Notes: a model not told the origin generated them from the letters alone. A stretch of 64,000 nt of DNA from Paracoccaceae bacterium (GCA_014872815.1 WKFK01000014.1:806001-870000), one strand, 5' to 3'. Counted from the stretch's first letter, positions 18,740 through 27,843 are shown. Numbers and translations: made by a program.

Positions 18740-19645
18740 ATGCCCTATCTGGAAAGCCTGCGAGTCTTTGTACGTGTGGTGGAGCTTGGCTCGATCACCT
18801 CCGGTGGTCGCGACCTGCGCCTGACCCCGGCGGTGGCCTCCAACCGCGTGAAGGAACTGGAAAGCCGCCTAGGTGTGCGTCTGTTCAATCGCACCACACG
18901 CAATCTTTCCCCCACCGAAGTGGGCAAGGTGTTTTACGACCACGCCCGCAAAGTGATCGAAACTTTGGATGAGGCCGAGGCTGTGGTGGCCGGTTTCTCC
19001 GACAAACCACGGGGCACCATCCGCGTGACCGCGCCTTTGGGTGTGGGCCGCCGGATCGTCGCGCCATTGATCCCGGCCTTTGCCGACAAATACCCCAATG
19101 TGGATGTGCAGCTGCGCCTGTCGGACCGCAAAGTGGACTTGTTTGAAGACGGGCTGGACGTGGCCTTTGTGTTGGGTGAGTTGAAAGACAGCAATCTCAA
19201 ACTGCGCAAAATTGCCGATTGTGACCGGGTGTTGGTGGCCGCGCCAGAGTATCTGGAGGCGCATGGCACGCCGCAGACCCCCGACGATTTGCTGGGTGAT
19301 CACAACTGTCTGCTCCTGCGGTTCCCGCGCAGCCCGGAGTATTTCTGGACCCTGCAAACCGAAAATGGCTTGCGTAAGATCGAGGCCAAAGGCCGCTATG
19401 ATGCTGATGACGGCGACGTGCTCACCCAATGGGCGCTGGAAGGGGCTGGCATTGCCAACAAACCGCGCTTTGATGTAGCGCAGCACCTCAAAAGCGGCGC
19501 ACTGGTGGAAGTCTTGTCAGACACCCCGCCCCTGCCTGCGTCCTTTGGGTGCCTTTATCCACACCGCAAACTGCAAGACCCCAAAATCCGCCTTTTTGTG
19601 GATTTTGTCGCAAGCGAAAGCAAGCAGCGCATCGCGCAACTCTGA
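18740..19645 (+). CDS. LysR family transcriptional regulator
   Basis: 301 aa. The N-terminal helix-turn-helix is SITSGGRDLRLTPAVASNRV with RLGVRLFNRTTRNLSPTEVG, and the C-terminal effector domain starts near residue 90 (GTIRVTAPLGVGRRIV). A strong AAGGAGG site lies just before the ATG. It is divergent from xdhA, so purine catabolism is a likely target, but it also belongs to the common LysR subgroup with varied regulons. Confidence 0.87.
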   Translation: MPYLESLRVFVRVVELGSITSGGRDLRLTPAVASNRVKELESRLGVRLFNRTTRNLSPTEVGKVFYDHARKVIETLDEAEAVVAGFSDKPRGTIRVTAPLGVGRRIVAPLIPAFADKYPNVDVQLRLSDRKVDLFEDGLDVAFVLGELKDSNLKLRKIADCDRVLVAAPEYLEAHGTPQTPDDLLGDHNCLLLRFPRSPEYFWTLQTENGLRKIEAKGRYDADDGDVLTQWALEGAGIANKPRFDVAQHLKSGALVEVLSDTPPLPASFGCLYPHRKLQDPKIRLFVDFVASESKQRIAQL

Positions 19646-19666
19646 CCTTGGCTCCTCGTCAGTTGG

Positions 19667-20683
19667 TTAGTGATTGATCACCAAAGGGCTGTTTTCCCGC
19701 AACTTTGCAGAGTAGAGCGTGAAGGTCGCGCGGCCGTCATGTTTGGACGCATAAAGCGCAACATCCGCATCATCCATCAACTGTTCTGCCGAGGCATCGC
19801 CGGCGCCGTCGTAGATGGCAATCCCAACACTGGCGGAAACCTTGCAAAGACTGTCTTTGTAAGCGACCGGGCGCTCCACCTCCTTGATGATCCGGGTACA
19901 GATCCGCCCCAGGATTTCCGGATCGATGGTCCCGTTGATCACCAGAACAAACTCGTCGCCGCCCACACGCGCCACAACGTCGTCTCCACGGCTGCTATCA
20001 ACCAGCACCTTCGCCACATGCTGCAACACCACATCACCGGCGGCATGGCCTTTGGTGTCATTGACCTCTTTGAAGAAGTCGAGGTCCACATGCAGCAGAC
20101 CGAACGGCGTGCGGTCTTCCACCATGCGCGGCAGGATATGATCCAACGCACGGCGGTTTTTCAGCCCGGTCAACGTGTCGGTATAGGCCTGCTCTTCGGC
20201 AGCAATCTTGGCGCCTTGCAGACGCTGATTCAGCTTGCGGTGGGCTTCCATCGCAGCGGATTTTGCCTCCACCAGATAGAGCATCTCAATGGTCAGATCG
20301 GTCGCGGCAAAATCAGACGCGCTCAGCGAATACTCCTGCACTGCGTCCAGAATGGAGATACCAAAGCTCAGGTTCACAATTGCGCCGCCGTCGCTGCAGG
20401 GCATCAACACGCCCTTGAGTCCGGTCTGCGGCTCCACACGTTTTTTCAGGTGCAGCTTCTTGCCCGCCGCCGCCAACAGCGTTTCCATCGAGGTAATGGA
20501 ATGCGGGCGGTTGAGCTCAAACACCTCCAGAAACCGGTTTCCGACGATGGTTTGCTCACCATACAATTTGGCCACTGTAGGGCCCGCATGGGTGATCTTA
20601 CCAAAGGCGTCCAGACGCAGATGCATCGGACACAGAACGTCCAGCGTCTCTAAAACATCGCAGAGATCGTCGACCTTGCTCAT
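19667..20683 (-). CDS. HNOBA-GGDEF diguanylate cyclase
   Basis: 338 aa. Residues 18-140 resemble the heme-NO-binding-associated (HNOBA) PAS-like domain of soluble guanylate cyclases: PMHLRLDAFGKITHAGP, FLEVFELNRPHSI, LKGVLMP, and ending in SASDFAATDLTIEMLYL. A linker helix (about 140-165) leads to a GGDEF domain with GGDEF at 241-245 and an inhibitory-site RGDD at 232-235, both intact, so c-di-GMP synthesis with product inhibition is likely. Its start overlaps the H-NOX-like gene stop (ATGA), implying a sensor-effector pair. Confidence 0.87.
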   Translation of the reverse strand: MSKVDDLCDVLETLDVLCPMHLRLDAFGKITHAGPTVAKLYGEQTIVGNRFLEVFELNRPHSITSMETLLAAAGKKLHLKKRVEPQTGLKGVLMPCSDGGAIVNLSFGISILDAVQEYSLSASDFAATDLTIEMLYLVEAKSAAMEAHRKLNQRLQGAKIAAEEQAYTDTLTGLKNRRALDHILPRMVEDRTPFGLLHVDLDFFKEVNDTKGHAAGDVVLQHVAKVLVDSSRGDDVVARVGGDEFVLVINGTIDPEILGRICTRIIKEVERPVAYKDSLCKVSASVGIAIYDGAGDASAEQLMDDADVALYASKHDGRATFTLYSAKLRENSPLVINH

Positions 20684-21267
20684 CCTGCCCGCGCCCCAAG
20701 TTCAAATTCCCGCCCACTGGCAAAAGCCTGCTCCACCAGAGTGATGTCAATCACCTCAACGTCGGCCTGCGCGCCGCGATGCTCCAGGAAAACCAGCGCG
20801 CCATAGTCATCCGCCAATGTGCGCAAAATGCCCATCATGACGTAGCCAAACCCTGGTCGCTCACCCTTCAAGGTCAGGCTGAAGGTTTCCGCAGAATGCT
20901 GCCGCACTTCCATAGACGGCAAGTCAAGATCGTCCACCGCAAGCTTGGCGCGATCCGGCAATTCATCCAGCGAATGCAGGAAGTCGACAAAGTCCACCCC
21001 CCCAAACCGCAACAAACGGCGCAGCGCCTCCACATTGGGATGGGTCACCAGATAGGTGCCGAGGTCTTCAAGAACAGTTTCCTCAGAGACGCCAATCACG
21101 TCTTTGGCCGCATTGATCAGGTTTTCGGTGATCGCATCATCATAGTGCAACATGGCCTCAAAGTCGGTCACTTCGACGCCTGCTTGGCGAGTCACCTCAA
21201 GCCAGCGCGACAGCCCATAACTGTCACGAACAAAGCACTGTATCGCTCTGTTGACCAAACCATGCAT
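20680..21267 (-). CDS. H-NOX (HNOB) domain protein lacking the proximal heme histidine
   Basis: 195 aa with the H-NOX start MHGLVNRAIQCFVRDSYG and the family region FVDFLHSLDELPDRAKL. In heme-binding members the position after L-D-x-L is the proximal His (His105 of guanylate cyclase beta1); here it is Pro104. The porphyrin-contact YxSxR motif is degenerate (LKGER, residues 133-137), keeping only the Arg. Canonical heme and NO binding is therefore doubtful. The 4-base overlap with the HNOBA-GGDEF gene keeps it in a signalling pair; it may sense something else or act as an allosteric protein. Confidence 0.86.
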   Translation of the reverse strand: MHGLVNRAIQCFVRDSYGLSRWLEVTRQAGVEVTDFEAMLHYDDAITENLINAAKDVIGVSEETVLEDLGTYLVTHPNVEALRRLLRFGGVDFVDFLHSLDELPDRAKLAVDDLDLPSMEVRQHSAETFSLTLKGERPGFGYVMMGILRTLADDYGALVFLEHRGAQADVEVIDITLVEQAFASGREFELGARAG

Positions 21268-21329
21268 GATTTCACCTCATTCCTCCTGGTCCATCAGACC
21301 AGACGCACCTTAAGATTTTCCCAACAACC

Positions 21330-23081
21330 TCAGAATTCTGGCGCCAATTCAAAGTCTCCAATCCAGAGAGATTGCCGGCTGCCGGGCGCCACCTCGAAAT
21401 GCCCGTCCAATATAGAACGAACTTGCGCCACCGTCACGTCCTTGCCGCCAAATGGGGCCAGGTTTTCACCCACAGAGAGAGTGCCCCGCTCTACAAACAC
21501 GCTAAATGCTTCAAAATCATGCATATCTTCCGGCACAAACAAGATTCCATGCAAGGACGACACTTCGCTTGAAAACGCCGCCGTGAGCAAAACACAGCCT
21601 GTTTCTGGATTGATTGGACAATTTTCGGACCAACGGCGCAGCCAATAATCCGGCAAATCCTCCAACATCGCCAAAGTGACCTCTACGCCTTCTGGCAACA
21701 CCGTCAGGTTTTCATAAATGTCACGCGCCCGAGTCGCCGCTAGGCGGTTGTTCATGCCGTTTTTAAATTGCCAATGCATGTCAATGGATCGCGCACGTTC
21801 AATTTCTGCCAACAGCTCCGGCGAAGATTGCCCCGCGCCCTGCTCCAAGGACGCAAGCCCCGCCTTCCCCGGTTTGCCCCACTCATGGGCCAATTCAAAA
21901 AGCGCCATGTCCTCAACCGGAACCGCGCCACTTTCGATACGCGCTACCTGCGACTGGGTGGAGAGACGCTCCGCATTCAAGAGCGGACTTTGCCACGCCG
22001 CCGCTGTCCCCAAAACCACGACCGCCACCAAAATATTCGCCTGTCGAATGCGCGCCATCCACGGGCCGCGCAAGACAACGGCCACGGCATAGGTGAGAGC
22101 GTAAAGCGCCACAATCGCCGCAGTGCACCCTGCGGCCAAGCGTGCAGGCGTCCAGCCATATTGCGCCACCCGCAGCCAAAGTGCATAGATCGCAAGCCCT
22201 GCGATCACCGGCAACAATAGCGCCAAGGCCGCCGTGCAGAGGCGCATCCACCGAGACTGCACAGCATCCGCATCGCCGCGATCCAGGGAAATACTCACAA
22301 GGCTGATCATCGTCAGCCCCACAAACAAAAGCGTGGCGGTGCGGCTCAAGTTGCCAAAAAGATCCCCCGGATCCTGCGCCAAAGCCGCAACAACAAAAAT
22401 CAGCACCACGCCAAGCACCACCGGCACCAAAAGCCGCAGCAGCCGCAACACCAGAAACGGCGACAGATACTCCCGCATCTCATGCACCACCGACAGACCC
22501 AGCCCCAGAGCAAAGCCGGTGATCACAAAGGGGACACCATCGATGTCGATAATATCCTCAATAATGGTCAGGCCAACGATCTCTAAAAGCGCATTGCTCA
22601 TGAACAGCACTGCCCAGAACAATCCGGCAAACAGCCAACCGGCCGAGTAGCGCACCAGAATGCTCCAGCTCACATCAAACAGATGGCCGTAGTCGCGCAG
22701 ACTGTGATGATCGCGCAAAAGCGCCGCCGCAAACGGTGTGCCGATGGTGATAAAAACGCCCCATGCCATAATCGGATGCATGGCATCAGAGAAGGCGTCT
22801 AACGTTTCAAATCGCCATCCCGCCCAGGTCAGCAACACAGCCGCCAAAGCGGACAGCCAGAGCGCAGGAAGCGCTGCGCTCACCACGCGATAGGGTCCGC
22901 TCAACCCCATCAAAACAGCGAAGAAACCAGCCACAAAAGACGTCACAGCCAAATAGGCATGCGGATGCGTCAGAACATCGGGGAGATGCTCCACAAATGC
23001 CCATATCGCCAATCCGGCAACGGCCCCAACCAAGGCCATTTCAGCACGCCCCGTTACGGTGCGCCCGTCTTGAGTGTGCAT
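21330..23081 (-). CDS. DUF4153 family integral membrane protein
   Basis: 583 aa from ATG 23081, chosen for GGAGGGG six bases upstream; the frame runs on to 23186 without such a site. The N-terminal two thirds hold many hydrophobic helices (for example LVGAVAGLAIWAFVEHL and IITGFALGLGLSVVHE-type segments), and the C-terminal third is soluble. This is the layout of DUF4153 proteins, of unknown function. It lies 62 bases upstream of the H-NOX gene on the same strand and may be cotranscribed with it. Confidence 0.72.
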   Translation of the reverse strand: MHTQDGRTVTGRAEMALVGAVAGLAIWAFVEHLPDVLTHPHAYLAVTSFVAGFFAVLMGLSGPYRVVSAALPALWLSALAAVLLTWAGWRFETLDAFSDAMHPIMAWGVFITIGTPFAAALLRDHHSLRDYGHLFDVSWSILVRYSAGWLFAGLFWAVLFMSNALLEIVGLTIIEDIIDIDGVPFVITGFALGLGLSVVHEMREYLSPFLVLRLLRLLVPVVLGVVLIFVVAALAQDPGDLFGNLSRTATLLFVGLTMISLVSISLDRGDADAVQSRWMRLCTAALALLLPVIAGLAIYALWLRVAQYGWTPARLAAGCTAAIVALYALTYAVAVVLRGPWMARIRQANILVAVVVLGTAAAWQSPLLNAERLSTQSQVARIESGAVPVEDMALFELAHEWGKPGKAGLASLEQGAGQSSPELLAEIERARSIDMHWQFKNGMNNRLAATRARDIYENLTVLPEGVEVTLAMLEDLPDYWLRRWSENCPINPETGCVLLTAAFSSEVSSLHGILFVPEDMHDFEAFSVFVERGTLSVGENLAPFGGKDVTVAQVRSILDGHFEVAPGSRQSLWIGDFELAPEF

Positions 23082-23230
23082 GGTACCCCTCCTGCAACCC
23101 GCGTTGTGTTTATAGCGAGAGACGCGCTCAAAACAATGATTTATGAGCGCGCGAGACCATGGCATTTCTGTCAGGTTGACGCACAAATAAGGCGTTATAG
23201 CGCCAAAAGACCCCTAAGGTAGCGCGGTTT

Positions 23231-23920
23231 TCAGGCGCCAACCCAAGTGGGGATATGGCCGATATTGGGCAGCACCACATCCGCGTGAGGCGCAAGTTCC
23301 GCCTCAAGCGCGACACCAGTGAGCACAGCCACGGTTTGCATCCCGGCCCGCCGTCCCGCGATCAGATCATGGGTGCTGTCCCCAACCATCGCCACGCGCG
23401 CAGGGCTCAATTTGGTCTGTGCGGCAAACGCCAACAGCGGTCCGGGATCCGGCTTTGCCCCAAAGCCGCTGTCGAACCCGGCGATAAAATCAAACCGGTC
23501 GGCAACGCCAGCCTCGGTCAGATGCGCCTTTGCACCGTATTCAGTATCATTGGTCATCACACCAAGCCTCAGGCCCGCCGCGCGAAACCCGTCCATCAGG
23601 GGCGCAAGCGGAACGGCAGGGGCCAGCGGCGCCTCTGCCGCCGCGAACATCAACTCTTCGTCAATCGCATCCACATCAGAGCCGGGGACTGCGCCAGCAA
23701 TGGCCTCAGCCGCCTCCCGATTGGTGCCTGCAATCACAAAGCTCTCCGGCAAAAATGCCTTGGCGGAGAGGTCAAACATCAACGCATCTGCAATCCGTTG
23801 TGACAGCCCCGCGTCTCCCTTGGCAAAGCGGTCAATCATATTTGCGGCCCAGCCATTCCAGGTTGCCCCGAAATCAAAAAGAGTGCCGTCCTTGTCAAAC
23901 AGAAGTCCGTCTACGCGCAT
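23231..23920 (-). CDS. HAD family hydrolase (phosphoglycolate phosphatase-like)
   Basis: 229 aa haloacid dehalogenase-type phosphatase. Motif I is FDKDGTLFDFGATW (residues 8-21), with Lys in place of the commoner x in DxDG; motif II is LGVMTNDTE; the motif III/IV region is FGAKPDPGPLLAF and MVGDSTHDLIAGRRAGM. It resembles Gph-like phosphatases, which act on small phospho-substrates in the cytosol. No metabolic partner sits next to it. Confidence 0.82.
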   Translation of the reverse strand: MRVDGLLFDKDGTLFDFGATWNGWAANMIDRFAKGDAGLSQRIADALMFDLSAKAFLPESFVIAGTNREAAEAIAGAVPGSDVDAIDEELMFAAAEAPLAPAVPLAPLMDGFRAAGLRLGVMTNDTEYGAKAHLTEAGVADRFDFIAGFDSGFGAKPDPGPLLAFAAQTKLSPARVAMVGDSTHDLIAGRRAGMQTVAVLTGVALEAELAPHADVVLPNIGHIPTWVGA

Positions 23921-24015
23921 GTATGATCAGCCTTGCTAAATGTGGTCCTGCTGCGGACACTGCCCTGCCCCTTTACACAGTGCAAGCAGATCCGCGCGTT
24001 AACGCTTCCGCAACC

Positions 24016-24300
24016 TCAGGTCCAATGGGTGCGGGCCGTGCCGAGCAAAGTCGCCGCCGCCATCATCGGCACTTCATAGGCGAGTGCATTGGTATCACAA
24101 AACTCCACCACCCATGCGTCATCCATGGTGATAAACTCAAGCACAGACCCTAAAAAATCAGGTTCAGCCGCGCGCGCACGCAGATCATCAACAGAGGCCC
24201 CCGTCGACCCTAAAAAAACGGAACACACTTCCTCGTTGTTAACCAACCAGGCCAAGGCCTTCAGCGCAGTGGTCTCCGCGACCTCTTGAGAAACGCTCAT
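24016..24300 (-). CDS. DUF3572 family protein
   Basis: 94 aa, starting MSVSQEVAETTALKALAWLV and with FLGSTGASVDDLRARA and VLEFITMDDAWVVEFC, the pattern of alphaproteobacterial DUF3572 proteins. Function unknown. It is divergent from the pleD-like gene with 84 bases between starts, an arrangement I recall as common in this order. Confidence 0.8.
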   Translation of the reverse strand: MSVSQEVAETTALKALAWLVNNEEVCSVFLGSTGASVDDLRARAAEPDFLGSVLEFITMDDAWVVEFCDTNALAYEVPMMAAATLLGTARTHWT

Positions 24301-24384
24301 TTTTTCTCACTTTCGAAAGGGTTTGTTAACCATTCATACCACATTATGAACGCGTCCCTTTTTTCCACAGTTTCAGGTTTCTCT

Positions 24385-25806
24385 ATGGCAGCTCGTGTCC
24401 TTATCGTCGACAGTATTTCGGCGAACCGTATCTTGTTGAAAGTCAAACTTGCCGGCGCTTTCGCTCACGTTGAGCAAGCCGCCAGCGCAGGGGAGGCTTT
24501 GGATCTCCTCGAAACCGAGGTGACACCAGACCTGTTGGTACTGGGGGGAGACCTCGTGGACATGAGCGCGATTGACCTCTGCGCTCATATCAAAGAACGC
24601 GCAAAGCTCGCCAACCTGCCTGTGCTTCTGGTGAACACAGACGGCCACCGCGCTGATTTGATTGATGCGCTGCGCGTTGGCGCGGATGACGCGTTTGACA
24701 TGTCGGTCAGCACAGATGCGCTTCTGGCCCGCATTCGCTCCATTGTCCGGGCCCGTAATTCCTATGAGGAATTGCGCGCACGCGAACAGACCGCCCATAT
24801 CCCCGGCCTCGCAGAACCGCTCGCCGGATTTGAAACACCCGCCTCCGTGCTTATTGCCGGACGCAATGACACAGAAGGTGCCCGCTGGCAGGCGCAGCTG
24901 TCGAAGATGGCGCCGTTTGTCCTCCGCCATCAACGCACCAGCGAAATTATGCACAGCATTGGGCAATCCTCAGCCCCGGATGCGATTGTGCTGTCCTTGT
25001 CGGTGGCCGCCCCGGAGGAAACGCTCCACCTTTTGGCAGAAATCCGCGCCCGGTCGGCAACACGACAGGCAGCTGTCTTGGTCGTCCTGGACGAAAACAA
25101 TGACACGGCCCGCATCAATGCGCTTGATCTGGGCGCCAATGATGTGGTCGCCGATGGGTTTGACCCCGAAGAGGCCGTTCTGCGACTGGATAAAATGATC
25201 GCACGTAAGCGGTTGATTGATCGGCTGCGCAAAAAGGTTGAGGACGGGCTGACTGCCTCTGTGACGGACCCGCTCACAGGCCTGTTTAATCGCCGATATG
25301 CCATGCCCCACCTGGACAACATGGCCAGCCGGGCCACCTGTCAGGATGCGCCCAGAGGTGACTTTGCCGTAATGCTGGCCGACCTTGATCACTTCAAAGA
25401 GGTGAATGACAAATACGGTCACGCCGCCGGTGACATCGTGCTCTCTGAAATTGCCCGCCGCATGCGCGCCAATATCAAATCCGCCGACCTGATTGCCCGC
25501 ATGGGCGGCGAGGAGTTTTTGATTGTGGTGCAGACCGATGATCGAGACAGCGCCGCCAAAGTGGCCGAACGACTTTGTGATGTGGTGCGGGCCGAGCCGG
25601 TGTATCTGCGCGGCCGCGACATTCAAATTCCCGTCACCGTGAGCATCGGCGTGGCCATGGGCAGCGACATGCTCAGCGCAAACAAGAGCCGGATTGGCGG
25701 CAAAGACAGCCTCGCAAGCGCGTTGATTGACCGCGCAGATCAGGCGCTTTACGGCGCCAAAGCAGACGGGCGTGACAAGGTGCTTCTGTCGTTCACCGCA
25801 GCTTAG
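24385..25806 (+). CDS. pleD: PleD-type diguanylate cyclase with degenerate receiver domains
   Basis: 473 aa from ATG 24385 (MAARVLIVDS); in-frame ATGs at 24286 and 24346 add residues unlike PleD. Layout is REC1 (1-125), REC2 (153-275), GGDEF (290-470), as in Caulobacter PleD. In REC1 the phosphorylated Asp aligns with Gly54, the acidic pair is D9-S10, and the conserved Lys is Met106, so phosphorylation there is unlikely. The cyclase signature GGEEF (374-378) is intact; the inhibitory-site RxxD reads KSAD (365-368). It makes c-di-GMP, but its input must differ from PleD phosphorelay control. Confidence 0.87.
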   Translation: MAARVLIVDSISANRILLKVKLAGAFAHVEQAASAGEALDLLETEVTPDLLVLGGDLVDMSAIDLCAHIKERAKLANLPVLLVNTDGHRADLIDALRVGADDAFDMSVSTDALLARIRSIVRARNSYEELRAREQTAHIPGLAEPLAGFETPASVLIAGRNDTEGARWQAQLSKMAPFVLRHQRTSEIMHSIGQSSAPDAIVLSLSVAAPEETLHLLAEIRARSATRQAAVLVVLDENNDTARINALDLGANDVVADGFDPEEAVLRLDKMIARKRLIDRLRKKVEDGLTASVTDPLTGLFNRRYAMPHLDNMASRATCQDAPRGDFAVMLADLDHFKEVNDKYGHAAGDIVLSEIARRMRANIKSADLIARMGGEEFLIVVQTDDRDSAAKVAERLCDVVRAEPVYLRGRDIQIPVTVSIGVAMGSDMLSANKSRIGGKDSLASALIDRADQALYGAKADGRDKVLLSFTAA

Positions 25807-25812
25807 AGCATG

Positions 25813-26187
25813 CTATTTCTGGGTGCGGAGGAACCTGCCGATGGCGTCTTCCGTACCGGCCACCTTGCGTCCAAACCGGCACATCTGTGATGTGTTTCTC
25901 GGGTCGACATCCCGCGCAGACAACGCCTTTTCACCAAGCTGTTTCAAGTACGCACTCTGCCCGTAACACAACAAGCGCAGAACCTTTTGCTTGCGCAGCC
26001 TGTCTTGGGATTTGGCAATGTTTGCCGCCGATTGCTCTGGCAGCACACCCAAATTGTCACACCCCATGGAGATGCGCGCAGACGCCATATATTGACCGAG
26101 AAATACGTCGTATTTGTTTTGGGCCTGAACGGCCGTGCCGCCCCCCAAGGTCACCAATCCGATGGCCGCAGCCAAGCGCAAACCCAT
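25813..26187 (-). CDS. Secreted/periplasmic hypothetical protein
   Basis: 124 aa with a probable signal peptide (LRLAAAIGLVTLGGGTAVQAQ, cleavage near residue 22). The mature part is basic and holds four Cys (MGCDN, LLCYG, QMCRFG and one in the leader-distal region may be fewer by one), which could form disulfides in the periplasm. No family recognised. It converges on pleD, with six bases between the ends. Confidence 0.55.
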   Translation of the reverse strand: MGLRLAAAIGLVTLGGGTAVQAQNKYDVFLGQYMASARISMGCDNLGVLPEQSAANIAKSQDRLRKQKVLRLLCYGQSAYLKQLGEKALSARDVDPRNTSQMCRFGRKVAGTEDAIGRFLRTQK

Positions 26188-26286
26188 AATGTCTTCTCCA
26201 CTGTTTCAGTGGCCGACACTAGTGCCCAGCGTGAACTATTCAACCTATAGATACATCAAGGCCGATTGACTATCTTAGCGCTGCTT

Positions 26287-26814
26287 TTATGGACGGGGTT
26301 TGCCATCCCGTGACGGATGCTTTTTGTCCTTGGGGCCGCGTTGCAGAACCTCTTCCAGACGATCCGCATAGGCCGCACGGTCCGCATCAGACATAGAGAT
26401 GATCTTGGCCAGGAACACGTCCCGCGCCATCGCGCGCCGCCGCTCCCCTGCTTGATCCAGCGTCATCACAAGATCGCGCAGTGCACTTTCATCCAAGGGC
26501 GAGGCACGCAACACAGCCAAGGCCTCTTTGTACTGCGAATGATCGGCACGATGATCCACATTGCTTTTGCGATAGGCACTGCGAATGGCGCGGCCAACTT
26601 CACGTTTGTCATCAAAGGTAAGGGCTTTGATGTGCGGGGATCCAAACCGGTCACTGACCGGCCCTTTTTCGCTGCCACCACGGAGGCTGATCGCCGCGCC
26701 GCCAACAACGCCCACAATCAGAAGATTGAGCGCCAGTGATCCAATCAAAAGCACACGGGTCAGGCGGCGGGGTTTAGGGCTAAGCTGGTCGCTTTTTGGC
26801 TCAGTCATGCTCAT
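26287..26814 (-). CDS. Periplasmic heavy-metal-sensor-like membrane protein
   Basis: 175 aa. One membrane helix near the N-terminus (VLLIGSLALNLLIVGVVGGA) is followed by a helical periplasmic part (REVGRAIRSAYRKSN, ALRDLVMTLDQAGERRRAMA) typical of the CnrR/ZraP-like group that restrains a sigma factor system or binds metals. The start overlaps the putative anti-sigma stop (ATGA), placing it as third gene after an ECF sigma factor, as CnrR-type proteins often are. No clear metal-binding His cluster is visible. Confidence 0.72.
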   Translation of the reverse strand: MSMTEPKSDQLSPKPRRLTRVLLIGSLALNLLIVGVVGGAAISLRGGSEKGPVSDRFGSPHIKALTFDDKREVGRAIRSAYRKSNVDHRADHSQYKEALAVLRASPLDESALRDLVMTLDQAGERRRAMARDVFLAKIISMSDADRAAYADRLEEVLQRGPKDKKHPSRDGKPRP

Positions 26815-27185
26815 TCCTCCGCCATAAAGTTAAAGGCATAGGTATCATCCAGATCAGAGAGGTAGCTTTGGGCTGTCTCTCCATAAATATCAAGGCCGAG
26901 CGTGTCCTCCATCAGGCTTGTGCCCGACGCGACACCGATCCAAACGCCGGCCATTCCGGCCATGGCAACACCGCTCAGCGCGGGCCAACCGCCCACGGCC
27001 GCCAAAACAGCAGCCCACAGGCTGCGACGTTGTGGGGAGCCAACCGGAGCGCGCGCCGCCGACTGCAAGTCTTCAGCCTCACTCAACACCCGCGCCAGCA
27101 GGTCCGGCGACGGGGCCGCGCGGCTGTCACTACGGGCCGCTGCAAACAGATCGTCCAGCATATCGTCGTCAAACTTATCAGCCAT
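26811..27185 (-). CDS. Putative anti-sigma factor
   Basis: 124 aa from ATG 27185 (MADKFDDDMLDDLFAAA); a longer open frame to 27455 is only the shadow of the sigma gene. It has an acidic cytoplasmic N-terminus and one membrane segment (VAMAGMAGVWIGVASG, about residues 75-92), with a short acidic C-terminal tail outside. It overlaps the sigma factor gene by eight bases, the usual anti-sigma arrangement. There is no zinc-binding ZAS motif. Confidence 0.6.
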   Translation of the reverse strand: MADKFDDDMLDDLFAAARSDSRAAPSPDLLARVLSEAEDLQSAARAPVGSPQRRSLWAAVLAAVGGWPALSGVAMAGMAGVWIGVASGTSLMEDTLGLDIYGETAQSYLSDLDDTYAFNFMAEE

Positions 27186-27762
27186 CGGTATACCCCAGTG
27201 CCTCGCGCTGGCTGGCCAAAGCCTGTACCAACGCCCGTTTCCCACGCGCCGTGAGGCTTTCCACCGCCTCGACGCTGATCTCCATGATCTCCGCAATCTC
27301 TGGATTGCCTTGACCTTCAATATGCCGCAGCACCACCGCCTGTCGTTGCCGCTCTGGCAAAGTGGCCAGCGCGTTTTGCAACGCATCCGCGCGCGCCCGG
27401 TCCTGCATTTCCTGTGCCGCCGATTTGGCGTCGTCTTCCGGCTCCGGGATCGCATCCAGTGCCACCCCTTTGGTTTTACGCAGCCGGTCCGTGCACAGAT
27501 TGGCGGTCACACGATAAAGCCAGGTGGTCACCTTGGCCTCGCCCTGCCGCCAATCCGGCGCCTGTTTGAACAGCCGGATCATGGCCTCCTGTGCCACATC
27601 TTCGGCTTCCGCCCGATCCCCCAACATCCGAAAGGCATGCGCAAACACCCGCGGCGTCAACCGCAGCGTCAATGTCCGCGCCGCCGCGCCATCACCGTTG
27701 GCATAGAGCACCAACAAGGCGTCGTCCGGCGTGTCCTCCTGTTGATCGTAGGGCATCGTCAT
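27178..27762 (-). CDS. ECF (sigma-70 family) RNA polymerase sigma factor
   Basis: 194 aa. Region 2 shows AEDVAQEAMIRLFKQAP and WLYRVTANLCTDRLRK, and region 4 has LPERQRQAVVLRHIEGQGNP and EIMEISVEAVESLTARGKRAL. It directs transcription of a small stress or envelope regulon. It heads a cotranscribed set with the putative anti-sigma gene (8-base overlap) and the periplasmic sensor-like gene; an EF-hand protein gene lies 82 bases upstream on the same strand and may share control. Confidence 0.9.
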   Translation of the reverse strand: MTMPYDQQEDTPDDALLVLYANGDGAAARTLTLRLTPRVFAHAFRMLGDRAEAEDVAQEAMIRLFKQAPDWRQGEAKVTTWLYRVTANLCTDRLRKTKGVALDAIPEPEDDAKSAAQEMQDRARADALQNALATLPERQRQAVVLRHIEGQGNPEIAEIMEISVEAVESLTARGKRALVQALASQREALGYTDG

Positions 27763-27843
27763 AGTCTCGATGGCTAGCCTCTCATGGGCGGTTGTGCAAT
27801 CGGTCAGGTTGGGGCGGCTCGCAAGCCGCCCTTCCCTACCAGC

